Both the position numbers and the translations under genes were made by a program. Below the pieces are notes generated by a model that searched no databases, had not been told where the DNA came from, and saw nothing but the letters and a program-made list of their open reading frames with translations. This document shows, one piece after another, positions 11,766-22,796 of a DNA stretch of 64,000 nucleotides. Origin of the DNA: Beta vulgaris subsp. vulgaris (taxonomy: Eukaryota > Streptophyta > Magnoliopsida > Caryophyllales > Amaranthaceae); the NCBI RefSeq assembly GCF_026745355.1, contig NC_079209.1, positions 29,747,347 to 29,811,346 on the forward strand, in the 5' to 3' direction. Each line of letters begins with the position of its first letter. Position 1 is the first letter of the stretch.

Positions 11766-12799
11766 GCCTTATTACATGTCAAGTAGGAACGGAACTTGTC
11801 AAAAGCAAATACCACGGCCAACATTTCCTTTTCCGTAGTTGCATAGTTCCGTTGAGCATCATCCAGAGTCCTACTTGCATAGGCTATCACATGTAGCCTC
11901 CCTTCCTTGCGTTGCCCAAGAACAACTCCCACTGAAAAGTCACTAGCATCGCACATTAGTTCAAAAGGCAAGCTCCAATCCGGAGCTTGCACAATGGGGG
12001 CAGAAGTAAGGGCTTTCTTAAGAGTTTCAAAAGCCTTAGTACAAGACTCATCAAACGCAAAATCAACATCTTTCTGAAGTAGATTCGTCAATGGTTTGGC
12101 TATTTGAGAGAAATCCTTGATGAAACGTCGGTAAAAACCAGCATGTCCAAGGAAAGCGCGAACTCCCGTCACCGAGTTCGGTGGCGGAAGCTTCTCAATA
12201 ACCGAAACCTTTGCCGGATCTACTTCAATACCCTTTTTCGACACTTTATGCCCAAGTACAATGCCTTCCTCGACCATAAAGTGACACTTTTCCCAATTCA
12301 GTACAAGGTTCGTCTCTTGACACCTTTTTAACACAAATTCAAGATTAACCAGACATGTGTCAAAAGACGAACCACACACACTAAAGTCGTCCATGAAGAC
12401 TTCAATGGAATCTTCTAGCATGTCAGAGAAGATTGCTGTCATACACCTCTGAAAAGTGGATGGGGCATTACACAAACCAAAGGGCATCCTTCGATATGCA
12501 AATGTCCCATACGGACAAGTAAAGGTGGTTTTCTCTTGGTCATCCGGATGAATGGGGATTTGAAAGAATCCGGAATAACCATCAAGAAAACAGAAGTGTG
12601 AATGACGAGCAAGCCTCTCCAACATTTGGTCAATGAAGGGAAGGGGGAAATGATCTTTCCGGGTGGATTTGTTCAGTTTCCTGTAATCAATACAGACTCT
12701 CCACCCAGTGACAGTCCTAGTTGAGATTGTTTCTCCTTTCTCATTCTCAACTATAGTCATGCCTCCTTTTTTGGAACTACGTGAATCGGGCTCACCCAC
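11729..12799 (-). pseudogene. Athila reverse transcriptase and RNase H
   Basis: This 356-codon open stretch copies RNA into DNA in the functional family. Visible motifs in order are WRVCIDYRKLN, FCFLDGYSGFFQIPI, the catalytic VFMDDFSVCGSSF box with both aspartates kept, LGHKVS, and FLGHAGFYRRFIKDFS. RNase H follows from about residue 270, with CDASDFSVGVVLGQ and a second acidic region. The RT core appears intact, although gag, protease and integrase around it are frameshifted, so it is annotated as part of a dead polyprotein. Confidence 0.9.
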
Positions 12800-12842
12800 T
12801 TGCTATCTGAGATAGCATAAATGATTCCCGCGTCACGTAGTT

Positions 12843-14009
12843 TCAAGATCTCCTTTTTACAACCTCTTTGAGGTTGGGATTGAGCCTTCTCTGATGCTCG
12901 ATGGAGGAGGCATTACTATCGATGAGATGGATACGATGCATAGCAAGAGAAGGGCTTATCCCCTTAAGGTCATCAATCGAATACCCAATGACATCTTTAT
13001 ATTTTTGCAAAATTCCAATCAGTTTTGATATAGAAATGTCATCAAGACTCGAATTGACAATAACAGGATAAGTACATGCATCATCAAGAAAAACATATCT
13101 AAGAGAGGAGGGAAGGGGTTTGAACTCTACCTTGGGAGGAGGCTTAGAACACTCCTCTTTTTCAGTGGATGATGCAGCTAGAACCTCAAACGCCTCATCT
13201 TGCGTGTCCTCTTCCATGTCCAAGTTAAGGGTGTCGGTAAGTGCAGCATACAAATCGCTCCCAGAAGCATCCACACTCATGGTGTCCTCCACCTCATCTT
13301 CCACTAGGCTTACCCGGCAAATTTTCTCCATCATAGGCCTCTTCAGTGTCTTAGAGAACTCGAACACCACCCGCTCATTAGCTACCTCAACCGTGATTGT
13401 GTCGTTTTTGCAGTTTATCACGGCACCCAAAGTCTTCAGAGCTTCTCTTCCCAGAATAAGAGGAGTCTCAGGATCTTCCTCCATATCCATCACCACAAAG
13501 TCGCATGGTACAAACACATGCCCAACTTGAATCGGTATATCCTCCAACTCACCACAAGGGACTCTCACAGTGCGGTCTGCCAATTGAATCGTTTTGCGCG
13601 TAGGATGAAGAGGAAATTTCAGGTGCTTTGCAATAGAAAGGGCATCAAATTGACACTGCTCCAGATCGGCCAGTGCACCCTTAGGTTCTAAGTCACCTAT
13701 CTTCACTGGCAAGGTGAAACTCCCGGGATCTCTTTGCTTCTTGGGCATAGTTCGTTGCACAAGAGCACTCACTTGGTAAGGTAGGGAGATAAGCTCATCT
13801 TCAAGTTTTCGCTTATTGGAGAGGATCTCTTTCAAGAATTTAGCATAAGCTGGCATTTGAGACATAGCCTCAAGGAATGGAATGTTGATTTGCAGGCTCT
13901 TCATCACATTCAGAAATTTAGTGAACTTGTCACTCAACTTTCTCTCTACCAACCTGTGAGGATAGGGAACCGGAGGCACATAGGATTTGGTTGGTGGAGG
14001 TGATGGCAA
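12843..14009 (-). pseudogene. Athila protease region with damaged active site
   Basis: The reading frame covers the gag C-terminus, the aspartic protease and the linker to RT. The fold context is clear: SFTLPVKIGDLEPKGAL before the active site, and LILGREAL and VVFEF after it. In Athila the active site normally reads D-L-G-A followed by a NLMPLS-like stretch. Here residues 111-126 (13632-13679) read GALADLEQCQFDALSI, which can be explained by three separate 1-base losses that together restore frame. The enzyme would therefore be inactive even though the ORF is long. Confidence 0.85.
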
Positions 14010-15743
14010 TGTGTTTTTGTCACCAACTTGAACATGTGACTCATCCTTCTCCTCAACGTCCTCTTTCTCAGTTTCCTCAGCTCCACCTCCTTCTCAACAA
14101 CCTCAGCTTCTCCATCCTGCTCTAACTCCCCATTCGGCATCTTAGGACCCGCATAACTTGTTCCCGACCTCAAATGAATGGCTTTGGCTTGATGGAGGTT
14201 GGGGTTAGGAATGGGTTGGCCTGGAAGTTGATTTGTGGGGGTGGAGGGATTCTTCTCAGCTACTTGGGCAATTTGGGTTTCAAGCATTTTGTTGTGGGCT
14301 TGTAGCTCTTGAAACCTTTGCTCATGGTTTTGGAGAATTTGGTTCATGGATTGGAGTTGTTGGAGAATTTGGAGAGAGGTGGATCGGAAGATGGTGTAGG
14401 TTCGGGATTTTGTTTGGGGAAAGGTAGGTTGGAGGGAGGTTTTGGGTTGTTGGTCCTTTGATGTGGAGCTTGGTATGTGTTGGACCCTTGTGAGGAGGAA
14501 CCACCTTGGTTATAGTTTTGGTTATACCCTTGCGCAAACCCTTGGTTGTGAGCTTGGTTGTACCCTTGTTGAGGTTGATTCCATCCTTGTTGAGGTTGGT
14601 TGAATCCTTGGGTGTAGTTTTGTTGAGGTTGTCTCCAACCTCCTTGTTGATTGTTCCTATACCCTTGATTCCCTGATATCCATCTCCTCTTGAATTGATT
14701 GCCGCCACATGCTCCGAATGGGTACCTCCACAATAAGAAGTATCATGGTTAGTACCACCACAAATATCACAAGAAAAAGAGTTTACCTGTGAAGGAGTAG
14801 ACGATGCAAGATTGATCTTGGAGAGCTTCTTATCGAGTTGGTCCATCTTAGCTTGAATTTGATCCATGGGGTCAATTTCAAACTTTCCGCTCTTCTTAGG
14901 TTGAGCACCTCTTCGTCTTCCACCCCATGAGTAGTTCTTGATCACCTCCTCAATTGTGGACTCAAGTTGTTCTTGCGGGATCTTAGATAGTTGACCTCCC
15001 GCTCCAGCATCAAGATTGGCCCGTGAAATCGGATCAAGACCATCATAGAAGAATCGCATGAGTAGATTCTTGTTGAACTCATGGTGTGGGCATGAACGGA
15101 TCATCTCCTTGAACCGCTCCCAAGCTTCGGCAAGTGTCTCATCGTTCTCTTGCTCAAATGAGGAGATCTTCCTCCTTATGTCCGCAGTCTTCCACTCCGG
15201 GAAGTATTTCTTCAAGAATGCCATCGTGACTTCTTCCCATGTAGTGAGGGAATTAGCAGGCAAGCTCTTGAGCCATGACTTTGCTTTTCCGGTAAGAGAG
15301 GACCGGAACAGGTGCATCTTGATGTAGTCAGGAGAGACATCATTAGTTATCATGGCACAGATCTCAGAGAAACCTGTCGAGATGGTCTAGAGGATCTTCA
15401 TCTGACCCCCACAAAACTGCTCTGCTTTCACCATCCGAGTATACTGAGGGTGAATGCTGAAATTTGTAGTGGTGGTAGGGAGTCGAATTCCACCTTGAAG
15501 AACATAGGAACCCGGATTTCCGAAATCCCTAAACAGTTGTGGATTTTCTTCACCCATTTCTGATTCAACTTCACTTGATGTACTTGAGATTGGTGAAGAA
15601 GGCTCGGAACCCAAAGTCAGATTTCCCAAATTCTTCCGAAGCTTTCGCAACGTACGGTCGATTTCAAGATCTAGAGGCAATGTGGGTGAACCGTGAGTTC
15701 TTCTTCTCATGTAACACAACAAAGCTAAGCAGAGGATTAGCAA
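14010..15743 (-). pseudogene. Athila gag (frameshifted)
   Basis: The N-terminal piece (15387-15743) contains MRRRTHGSPTLPLDLEIDR, a recognisable Athila gag start. The central piece (14322-15353) carries the Retrotrans_gag domain (IKMHLFRSSLTGKAKSWL, FPEWKTADIRRKI) and an intact CCHC knuckle, C-DI-C-GGTN-H-DTSY-C. Two small indels near 15380-15410 separate them. Another near 14700 shifts the Gln/Asn-rich C-terminal tail (14344-14733). A 3' piece continues at 13946-14347. Confidence 0.88.
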
Positions 15744-15826
15744 ATAACAACCACAGTTAAAAAGAAAATAAAAGAAGAATCAACTAAGCAAACTAAACTA
15801 AAATATACTTCAATCAATAGCACAAT

Positions 15827-15844
15827 TCCCCGGCAACGGCGCCA
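15827..15844 (-). other. Athila primer-binding site (tRNA-Asp)
   Basis: The plus strand reads TCCCCGGCAACGGCGCCA, the 3' acceptor-end sequence of plant tRNA-Asp. On the element's sense strand it is therefore the complementary primer site, 3 nt inside the 5' LTR. tRNA-Asp priming is typical of Athila. Confidence 0.92.
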
Positions 15845-15847
15845 TTT

Positions 15848-17528
15848 TGATAAGAGGTTTTTAGTGTGTCGTTCAGGCACTAAGAACCGCTTTCCAAACA
15901 ATATTTATAATCCTAACAAGCAACTACTAATGGAATAGTAAGGGCAAGTCAAGGGTCGATCCACAGGGAAAATGGGATTGATTAGAGTCTATCTAGTCTA
16001 GACTACCTAATTGAAAGGTATTTGGGGTTTGAAAGATGTTTGGTAACAATTAAGACTATCTAACACTAGAACAAGCAAATATCACGAGTTTAAATATCAA
16101 ATAAAAGACACTAGAGTTAAGGTTACTAGTATGAATAAGAACGGATGATGATTGTTAATGCGATTGCGAAGCAACAGAGACGATTATGCAAGGTTTAGTT
16201 TCCCTCTAAATTACTTGAGTCCTCTCTCGAATGGTCCTCAAGAGTAATCACTCAATCAATCAACTAAATCCTCTCTCGAATGGTCTTTAGTTAATTGATT
16301 AAGGATTCGATAAGTTTGGAAAACCCCTAATGAAGGATCCCCTTAATTTCCATCCAATATCTTGGTATAGAAATTAAGTTGATTCTTGGGGATGATAAAA
16401 GAGTTCAAAATCCGTTTAAGAACGTTTGAAATCAAAATACCAAAGTATAGATGTGATCAATATCTATCCTAAGGTCTCAAAACACCAAGATCAATGCATA
16501 ATTTTCTCTAAATAATCACAATCACATCAACATCATATTAAAACCCTAATTCATACTTTCACCCTAACCCTAGATTATGAAACTACTCACTAATCATGGA
16601 GTTAAAGCAATTAAACAATGAATCTATGACTAATCTAAAGTTAAACATGATTAAGAAATGATTAAACTAATGGAAATCGCAATTATTAAACTAGAAAATG
16701 AAGATCTTAAATAATATGAGAACATAAACAACACCAAGAGAATGAAATAAAAACTAAAACTTTGAATTGAATTGAATAAAAAGTACCTTGAATGTAAATC
16801 GAATCACAAACTATGATCTCTAATCTCAATTACCAATGAAAACTAAAGTGTTTTCTCTCTAATACAAAACCCTAAAAAGTTGTGTGAAAGATAGAATAAA
16901 GTGTAAGTCCCCAACTCCTCTCGAAAAAGGGTTTAATGATCGATTGTTTTTTTTCCGGATCGTGAGGTGCGGGCGCACCAAAAGGAGGTGCGGGCGCACC
17001 TTGCTCAGGTGCGGGCGCACAAGACTTCAGGTGCGGGCGCACCTGAGTCTCCTGCCTCAGGGTGGACTCTCTTCGTCAAAAGGTGCGGGCGCACCAGATG
17101 AAGGTGCGGGCGCACCAAATGTAAGGTGCGGGCGCACCAATGTAGTCTGATTTGTGCTCCATAATTGGTCGATGGTGCGGGCGCACCAGTGGCTTGTGCG
17201 GGCGCACCATCTTGTGCGGGGCATACCAAGCGCACCTCACAGGCTACCTTTCAGCCTCTAGCTCAATCCCTTATGCCATGTCTCGCATTTCTCGACCCCG
17301 AAGAGGGCAATACCTGCAATAGAAACACGAACAAACATGGTGAAAGCATATGTGCTAGAAATTCGATCGAAATAGATCGAAAATCTAGCAAAATGTCACT
17401 ATGACCAAGTATGATCACGTGAATGAAATAGAAGGGAAAAGTGAGGAGAAAGAAGGAAGAAAAGGAGGAAAAGGGAGCTAAAACAAGCCAAAAGAAGGTC
17501 ATAAAGTGCGTTAGAAACGCACTTATCA
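15848..17528 (-). repeat. Right LTR (5' LTR in element sense) of Athila
   Basis: It is 1681 bp and homologous to 3957-5661. It is flanked on the right by the AGAAT duplication, after which the outer gag frame resumes. It drives transcription in the minus direction in functional elements. Confidence 0.95.
16966..17208. repeat. Array of 14-bp GC palindromes in the other Athila LTR
   Basis: The same array as at 5078-5341, with seven exact GGTGCGGGCGCACC units and two one-base variants. One unit present in the left LTR is missing. The first half keeps about 21-bp periodicity. In element sense the array lies roughly 320-560 bp from the LTR start, upstream of where transcription would be expected to begin. 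Confidence 0.9.
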
Positions 17529-17853
17529 AGAATCACTTGAACATGAAGGAGACAATGAAGAGGAGTTCGAAGAGGAGGCCGATTGTGAAGAAGCTTTGGA
17601 GGTTGGAGAGGTGACTCAAGGTGATCATTTAACCTTTTTTAAGAAGAGTTCTTCATGCCAAAGAAGCTGAATTGGTTCCATCTCAAAGGGATCAAATCTT
17701 TCAAACCAAATGCTTGATTGGGGGAAGATATACTCGATGATAATTGATGGAGGAAGCTGCACCAATGTCGCCTCATCTTCTATGGTGGACAAGCTCAATC
17801 ATGCTACTTTCTCACATCCAAAACCATATAAGCTTCATTGGCTTAATGATGGC
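17529..17853 (+). pseudogene. Outer gypsy gag-protease junction
   Basis: After one AGAAT copy the outer reading frame continues with an acidic Glu-rich linker. An aspartic protease follows, with IIDGGSCTNVAS as the active-site-like motif (about 17740-17775). The D-G-G variant is, to my knowledge, common in this gypsy group. The frame is interrupted at 17853 by the solo LTR, inside a His-Trp-Leu-Asn-Asp-Gly stretch that resumes at 19806. Confidence 0.82.
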
Positions 17854-19805
17854 TGTAACACCCCCAAATTGCTCTCTTTTGGAAAACTTATTTTAATATA
17901 AAACTCCTTGAGAAACTTGAGAGTATTACCGCCACGTGATAACGTTAAAGGCTTTAATACTAACTACTAACTGAACTTTAAACTAATGCAGCGGAATAAC
18001 TGAACTAACTTCTCTTTATAAATATAAACTTTATTGTACAATTATATAACAATGGAAATAAAGACAATAAAATAACAACTCCTTGACTAATTATGATTCC
18101 TCACTAGCTCCCCCATATGAAGTATGCATCAACCTGTAAATCTGCTCACCAAAAGGGTCATCAAAGGGACAAAGCCATAAAACAAAACAAAACAAAACAA
18201 AAGCGTGTCAGTAAAAATTACTGAGTACATGTATATGCGGAATATTAAACACTTTATCTAATTAAACTTTTGAAATATTTAATTTCAAAAAAACCTTTCT
18301 GGATACTTGATAATACTTATATAATATAAAATATATAACCTTGATAAAAATCCTTTTTCCTTGCCTAGGTACCTTGCCTAAAGTGTGCACACCCCCAAGT
18401 TTAGTATTCCTTACTGAGTCTATTACGAGGGGAACTACCTTGTCCACATGACTTATACAAAAAGTACATGGGTAAATAATATAATAGCTACCGTTCTTGC
18501 TAATAAATAACAAGCCGTGCCTCTTTATAAATTGTGATCATAAAAGATCATATAACTAATAAAAATCCTTCTGAAATAATCCTCCTTTAAAAGAATAATA
18601 ATTCTTTAAACTTAGCCATATAAAGGCATATAAAATATATAACTTGTTCATGAAATAATCTTGAAAGGCATCTATAGTAATACTATTAGAAATAGCTATA
18701 AAAAAATAACAAAACTAAGAAACATCGTATTATCCATTGAGCATAATGCATTGCGAACCTTAAAAATAATGACTATGATAATCCACTTTCCTACAACTTG
18801 ACGCATACATATAATTCACCGAATCAGTAGCTTAGCAATTTAAGCAATAAGACAAAAGGAAAGTGTTATATGAAAGAAGTGTTCAATTACTGCCGAAACG
18901 TAGTTCAACATATATCTCATTATGTTTTACCGATTGAAAGTAAATTTAATGTTAGACTATTCATAAATTTAACATACTCATGTAAACTCAAAATAAAAAC
19001 TGATAAAGTTCATAATAAAACTCATAAGATATGTAGTTTAATCCAAAATAATAACTCTAAAAACATGATACTACATATGCAGAACAATATTAAAGATCTA
19101 CAAATACACACACCTTGAATAATAATAACTACCAGGGAGAAAGAGAAAGGTAGGCTAAGAGGGAGAGAAAGTTTAAACTTGAGAAAAGAGATTTATTTCT
19201 CAAATTTGGTGTGAAGAATATGATGGGTGGAGACCCCTATTTATACTAGTTGGAAAAGTAGAATCGGAATAGGATTAGGAAACTAAAAGATAGATTTAGG
19301 GAAAAAGATAAACTAATCTAGATAAGATATAACTAATATTTACGCTTATCCAACTAAAATTAGGAAAAGATATAAATTATCCCCTAATACATCATTATAT
19401 AAGATAACATAATTAAAAGATAACAAAGAATAACAAAAAGTAACCAAACTTGTCAAACCTTTTTCACTCCTTAGTCATTAGCGTGCATAATGCACGGTGC
19501 GTTTTTTTTTTTCTTTTTATAAATTCTTTTTCTTTAAATCTTTTTTTTTTCTTTTCTTTTTGCAAACCTTTTTGAAATGATTTTTAAAATATTTTTAATA
19601 TTAAACAAACTACTTGAATATAAAACTTAGGAAAGTTAGGCCCAAAATTCATTTGGGCTAAAATTTATTTTAAATACCCAAAACCTTTCTTATAAAAAAC
19701 CTTTCTAATAAATAATAAGCCTTTTTAGTAAATAAAACCTTTTTAAAAACTAGAACTTTTATAAAAATATAAATAATAACTTACTAAAAAATACGGAGTA
19801 TTACA
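17854..19805 (-). mobile_element. Solo LTR of a Ty3/gypsy-type element
   Basis: This 1952-bp TG...CA unit (TGTAACACCCC...GAGTATTACA on the plus strand) has a perfect 5-bp duplication, ATGGC, at 17849-17853 and 19806-19810. It has no coding domain, as expected after LTR-LTR recombination. A minus-strand TATA box (TATAAATA, plus positions 19238-19245) and its distant likeness to the LTR that starts at 57031 give a minus orientation. It interrupts the outer protease. Confidence 0.88.
19238..19245 (-). promoter_or_regulatory. TATA box of the solo LTR
   Basis: On the minus strand, TATAAATAGGGG stands in an otherwise AT-rich LTR. It is the only good core-promoter match I saw here and sits where U3/R would be. 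Confidence 0.5.
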
Positions 19806-20380
19806 ATGGCAATTGTGTGGAGGTAACAAAACAAGCTTTAATTAGCTTTTCTTTTGGTGATTCATATAAGGATGAAGTTTTATGTGATGTATTACCTATG
19901 GATGCATGTCATGTACTCTTAGGTAGACCTTGGCAATCTGATAAAGAAACCTTGCATAATGGAAGGACTAATACTTACACTTTCATGCATAACAAGAAAA
20001 AAATTGTGCTTAGTCCTAGTCCATGGCCGAACCATTTAAAACCAAAAACAACCTCACCTAAAACACAAAACAAAAAAACCTTAATCCTTTCTAAACCACA
20101 ACTTGACAAAGCTGTAGAAAAGGGGAAAGTTATGTATTTGTTGTTGTTATTGGATGAAAATGATGTAAACCTTAATGAAGTGCACGAAATGGTTAAGCCC
20201 TTAGTGAAGGAGTTTGGTGATGTTTTTCCTATTGATCTTCCATGTGGTTTACCCCCTAGTAGAGGAATTGAACACCAAATTGACTTGATACCTGGCGCCC
20301 CTTTACCTAATAAACCAGCTTATAGATGTAATCCTGAAGAAGCTAAGGAGTTACAAAACAAGTTAGTGATTGTTAGCTAA
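19806..20380 (+). pseudogene. Outer gypsy protease C-terminus and RT linker
   Basis: The frame continues from 17853 with NCVEVTKQALISFSFG, then DVLPMDACHVLLGRPW, the standard end of a gypsy aspartic protease. A lysine-rich linker and the pre-RT motif (FGDVFPIDLPCGLPPSRG, then IEHQIDLIPGAPLPNKPAYR) follow. The frame ends just before the RT palm, whose frame starts at 20370, so a small indel near 20375 separates them. Confidence 0.85.
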
Positions 20381-21266
20381 AGGATTTGTGCAAGAGAGTC
20401 TTAGTCCATGTGCTGTACCTGTCATTTTGGTTCCTAAGAAGGATGGTTCTATGAGGATGTGTGTGGATTGTCGTGCCATAAACAATATAACAGTGAAGTA
20501 TAGGTATCCAATACCTAGGCTTGATGATTTGCTTGATGAGTTACATGGTTCCACTATATTTTCAAAGATTGATTTAAGAAGTGGTTATCATCAGATTAGA
20601 ATCAAAGAGGGTGATGAATGGAAAACAGCTTTTAAAACTAAGAGTGGTTTGTATGAGTGGCGTGTGATGCCATTTGGTTTGACAAATGCTCCTAGTACTT
20701 TCATGAGACTTATGCACGAGGTACTCAGGCCCTTCATTGGAATCTTTGTTGTTGTTTATTTTGATGATATTCTTGTGTATAGTCAAAGTGAACAGGAACA
20801 TCTAATGCATCTCAAGAAGGTTTTCCTTAAACTAAGGGAAAAGAAGCTGTATGCAAAGATGGAGAAGTGTGAGTTCTTTACTTCAAGTGTGACATTTCTT
20901 GGATTCATAGTGTCATCTAATGGCATTTCTATGGATGAATCTAAGGTGGAAGCAATCAAGTCATGGCCAGTTCCTAAATCTATCACTGAGGTTCGAAGTT
21001 TCCATGGTTTAGCTTCTTTTTACAGGAGATTTATCAAGAACTTTAGCACCATATTGGCGCCATTGACTGAGTGTATCAAGAAAGGGTCCTTTATTTGGAC
21101 TCCTGCAGCACAAGAAGCATTTGATCAATTGAAGAACATGCTTAGTAAGGCTCCTGTTCTAGCCTTACCTGATTTCAAGAAAGTGTTTGAAGTAGAGTGT
21201 GATGCAAGTGGCGTGGGCATTGGAGCTGTTTTGCAACAAGGAGGGCCCCATAGCCTATTTCAGTGA
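20370..21266 (+). pseudogene. Outer gypsy reverse transcriptase
   Basis: A 298-codon open stretch with all the usual RT blocks: [53 protein letters not shown], and the catalytic [11 protein letters not shown] box with both aspartates. The thumb ([27 protein letters not shown]) and the start of RNase H ([16 protein letters not shown]) follow. A 1-nt shift near 21240 moves the rest of RNase H into another frame. The palm looks catalytically competent, but the polyprotein is not. Confidence 0.92.
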
Positions 21267-22740
21267 GAAGCTCAATCAATCTAGACTCAACTACAACACT
21301 TATGATAAGGAGTTCTATGCTATTGTTCGTGCCTTGACTCATTGGACTCATTATCTCAGACCAGCTCAATTTGTGTTACATTCAGACCATCAAGCTTTGA
21401 AGTACATAAATGGACAACATAAGCTCAGTCCAAGACATGCAAAATGGGTGGAATTCCTTCAGTCCTTTGATTTTGTTTCAAAATATAAAACTGGAGTTTC
21501 TAACATTGTTGCAGATGCTTTATCAAGGAGGCATTCTATGCTTTCTCTTATGGAGGCTCGTGTACAATCTTAAAGATTTGTATTATGATGATCCAGATTT
21601 CTCTTTATTGTTAGAAGCATGCAAAGAAGGATCTCATGGAGCTTATTCATTGCAAGATGGCTTTCTTTTTCGAAACAACAAGCTATGCATCCCTAAATGC
21701 TCATTAAGGGATTTGCTAATCAAGGAGGTTCATGGAGGAGGACTAGCAGGACACTTTGGCATTAACAAAACTGTTGATGTATTGCAGGAACACTTCTATT
21801 GGCCGAAACTTGCAGGAGATGTTCATGCTATTCTAGCTCGATGTTCTATATGTCAGAAGGCTAAAAGTTCCTTTCATCAAGGACTTTACACGCCTCTACC
21901 TGTTCCAGTTCAACCATGGGAAGATGTGAGCATGGATTTCATTGTTGCTCTACCTAGAACTCAAAGGCAAAAAGATGCAATCATGGTGGTGGTAGATAGA
22001 TTCTCTAAAATGGCTCATTTCATTCCTTGTAATAAAACTGATGATGCTATTCATGTTGCTGATTTGTTCTTTAAAGAAATAATTAGACTTCATGGAGTCC
22101 TAAGTCTATTGTTTCTGATAAAGATGTAAAGTTTCTTAGCTATTTCTGGAAGAACTTGTGGAAGCTTTTAGGTACTAAGTTGCTGTTTAGTACTACTGCT
22201 CATCCTCAAACTGATGGCCAGACTGAGTGACCAACAGGACATTAACTATGCTGCTAAGGACACTTGTGAACAAGTCTCAAAGGGATTGGGATTAAAGCTA
22301 GCTCATGCTGAGTTTGCTTAAATAGATCACCAACTTATGCTACTAAACACTCACCATTTGAGGTAAATTATGGGATTAATCCTTTAAGTCCTATTGATTT
22401 ACTTCCATTTCCTATTGAAGCACATAGTAGCAAAGAAGCTGAAGTGAAAGCAAAGGAGATGAAGCAACTCCATCAACAAATTCGAACCAGAATAGAGAAG
22501 GTGAATGAAGCATACAAGGTTCGAGCAAACAAGCATAGGAAGGAAGTTCTCTACAAACCAGGTGATCTAGTGTGGTTACATCTAAGGAAGGAAAGATTTC
22601 CTACAAGGAGGAAGAACAAGCTAATGCCACGAAGTGATGGTCCTTTCAAAGTGCTAGAGAAAATCAACAACAATGCATACAAGATAGATTGCCAGATGAA
22701 ATGGGAAACATCTCAGCTACATTCAATGTTGGTGATTTAG
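21199..22740 (+). pseudogene. Outer gypsy RNase H and integrase (frameshifted)
   Basis: RNase H continues as [20 protein letters not shown] and [14 protein letters not shown] (21199-21573), ending with VADALSRRH. Integrase begins in another frame (21410-22129) with the HHCC region ([23 protein letters not shown]) and the core ([20 protein letters not shown]). Around 22130-22440 the core is broken by several indels and stops. The C-terminal basic module ([32 protein letters not shown]) is open at 22444-22740. No chromodomain was seen before the 3' LTR. Confidence 0.88.
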
Positions 22741-22785
22741 CTCCATATCTTGCAGATGATTTAGTTACAAGAAGACCTTTTCGAA

Positions 22786-22796
22786 CCTGAGGAGAA
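22786..22796 (+). other. Polypurine tract of outer gypsy element
   Basis: A purine-rich run, GAGGAGAA, lies immediately before the 3' LTR. That is the position where plus-strand synthesis is primed. It is short. Confidence 0.6.

Larger units (their letters stand above)
3957..17528 (-). mobile_element. Nested Athila-type Ty3/gypsy element
   Basis: A complete 13.6-kb element on the minus strand is inserted in the outer gag. Both LTRs (3957-5661 and 15848-17528) read TGATAAG...TTATCA on the plus strand, and AGAAT is duplicated at 3952-3956 and 17529-17533. The primer site matches the 3' end of tRNA-Asp, which is characteristic of Athila. Sense order is gag, protease, RT with FMDD box, RNase H, integrase, a spacer with GC hairpins, and then a separate ATHILA ORF1-type gene. 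gag, protease and integrase are frameshifted, so the copy is defective. It inserted after the outer element. Confidence 0.95.

Noticed and set aside
15827..15844. tRNA-Asp-like sequence as a tRNA gene
   Set aside because: Only the 18-nt acceptor end is present, next to an LTR. It is the primer-binding site.
17854..19805. A gene or miniature autonomous element between the outer protease halves
   Set aside because: No coding domain, TG...CA ends, a 5-bp duplication and a single TATA box fit a solo LTR.
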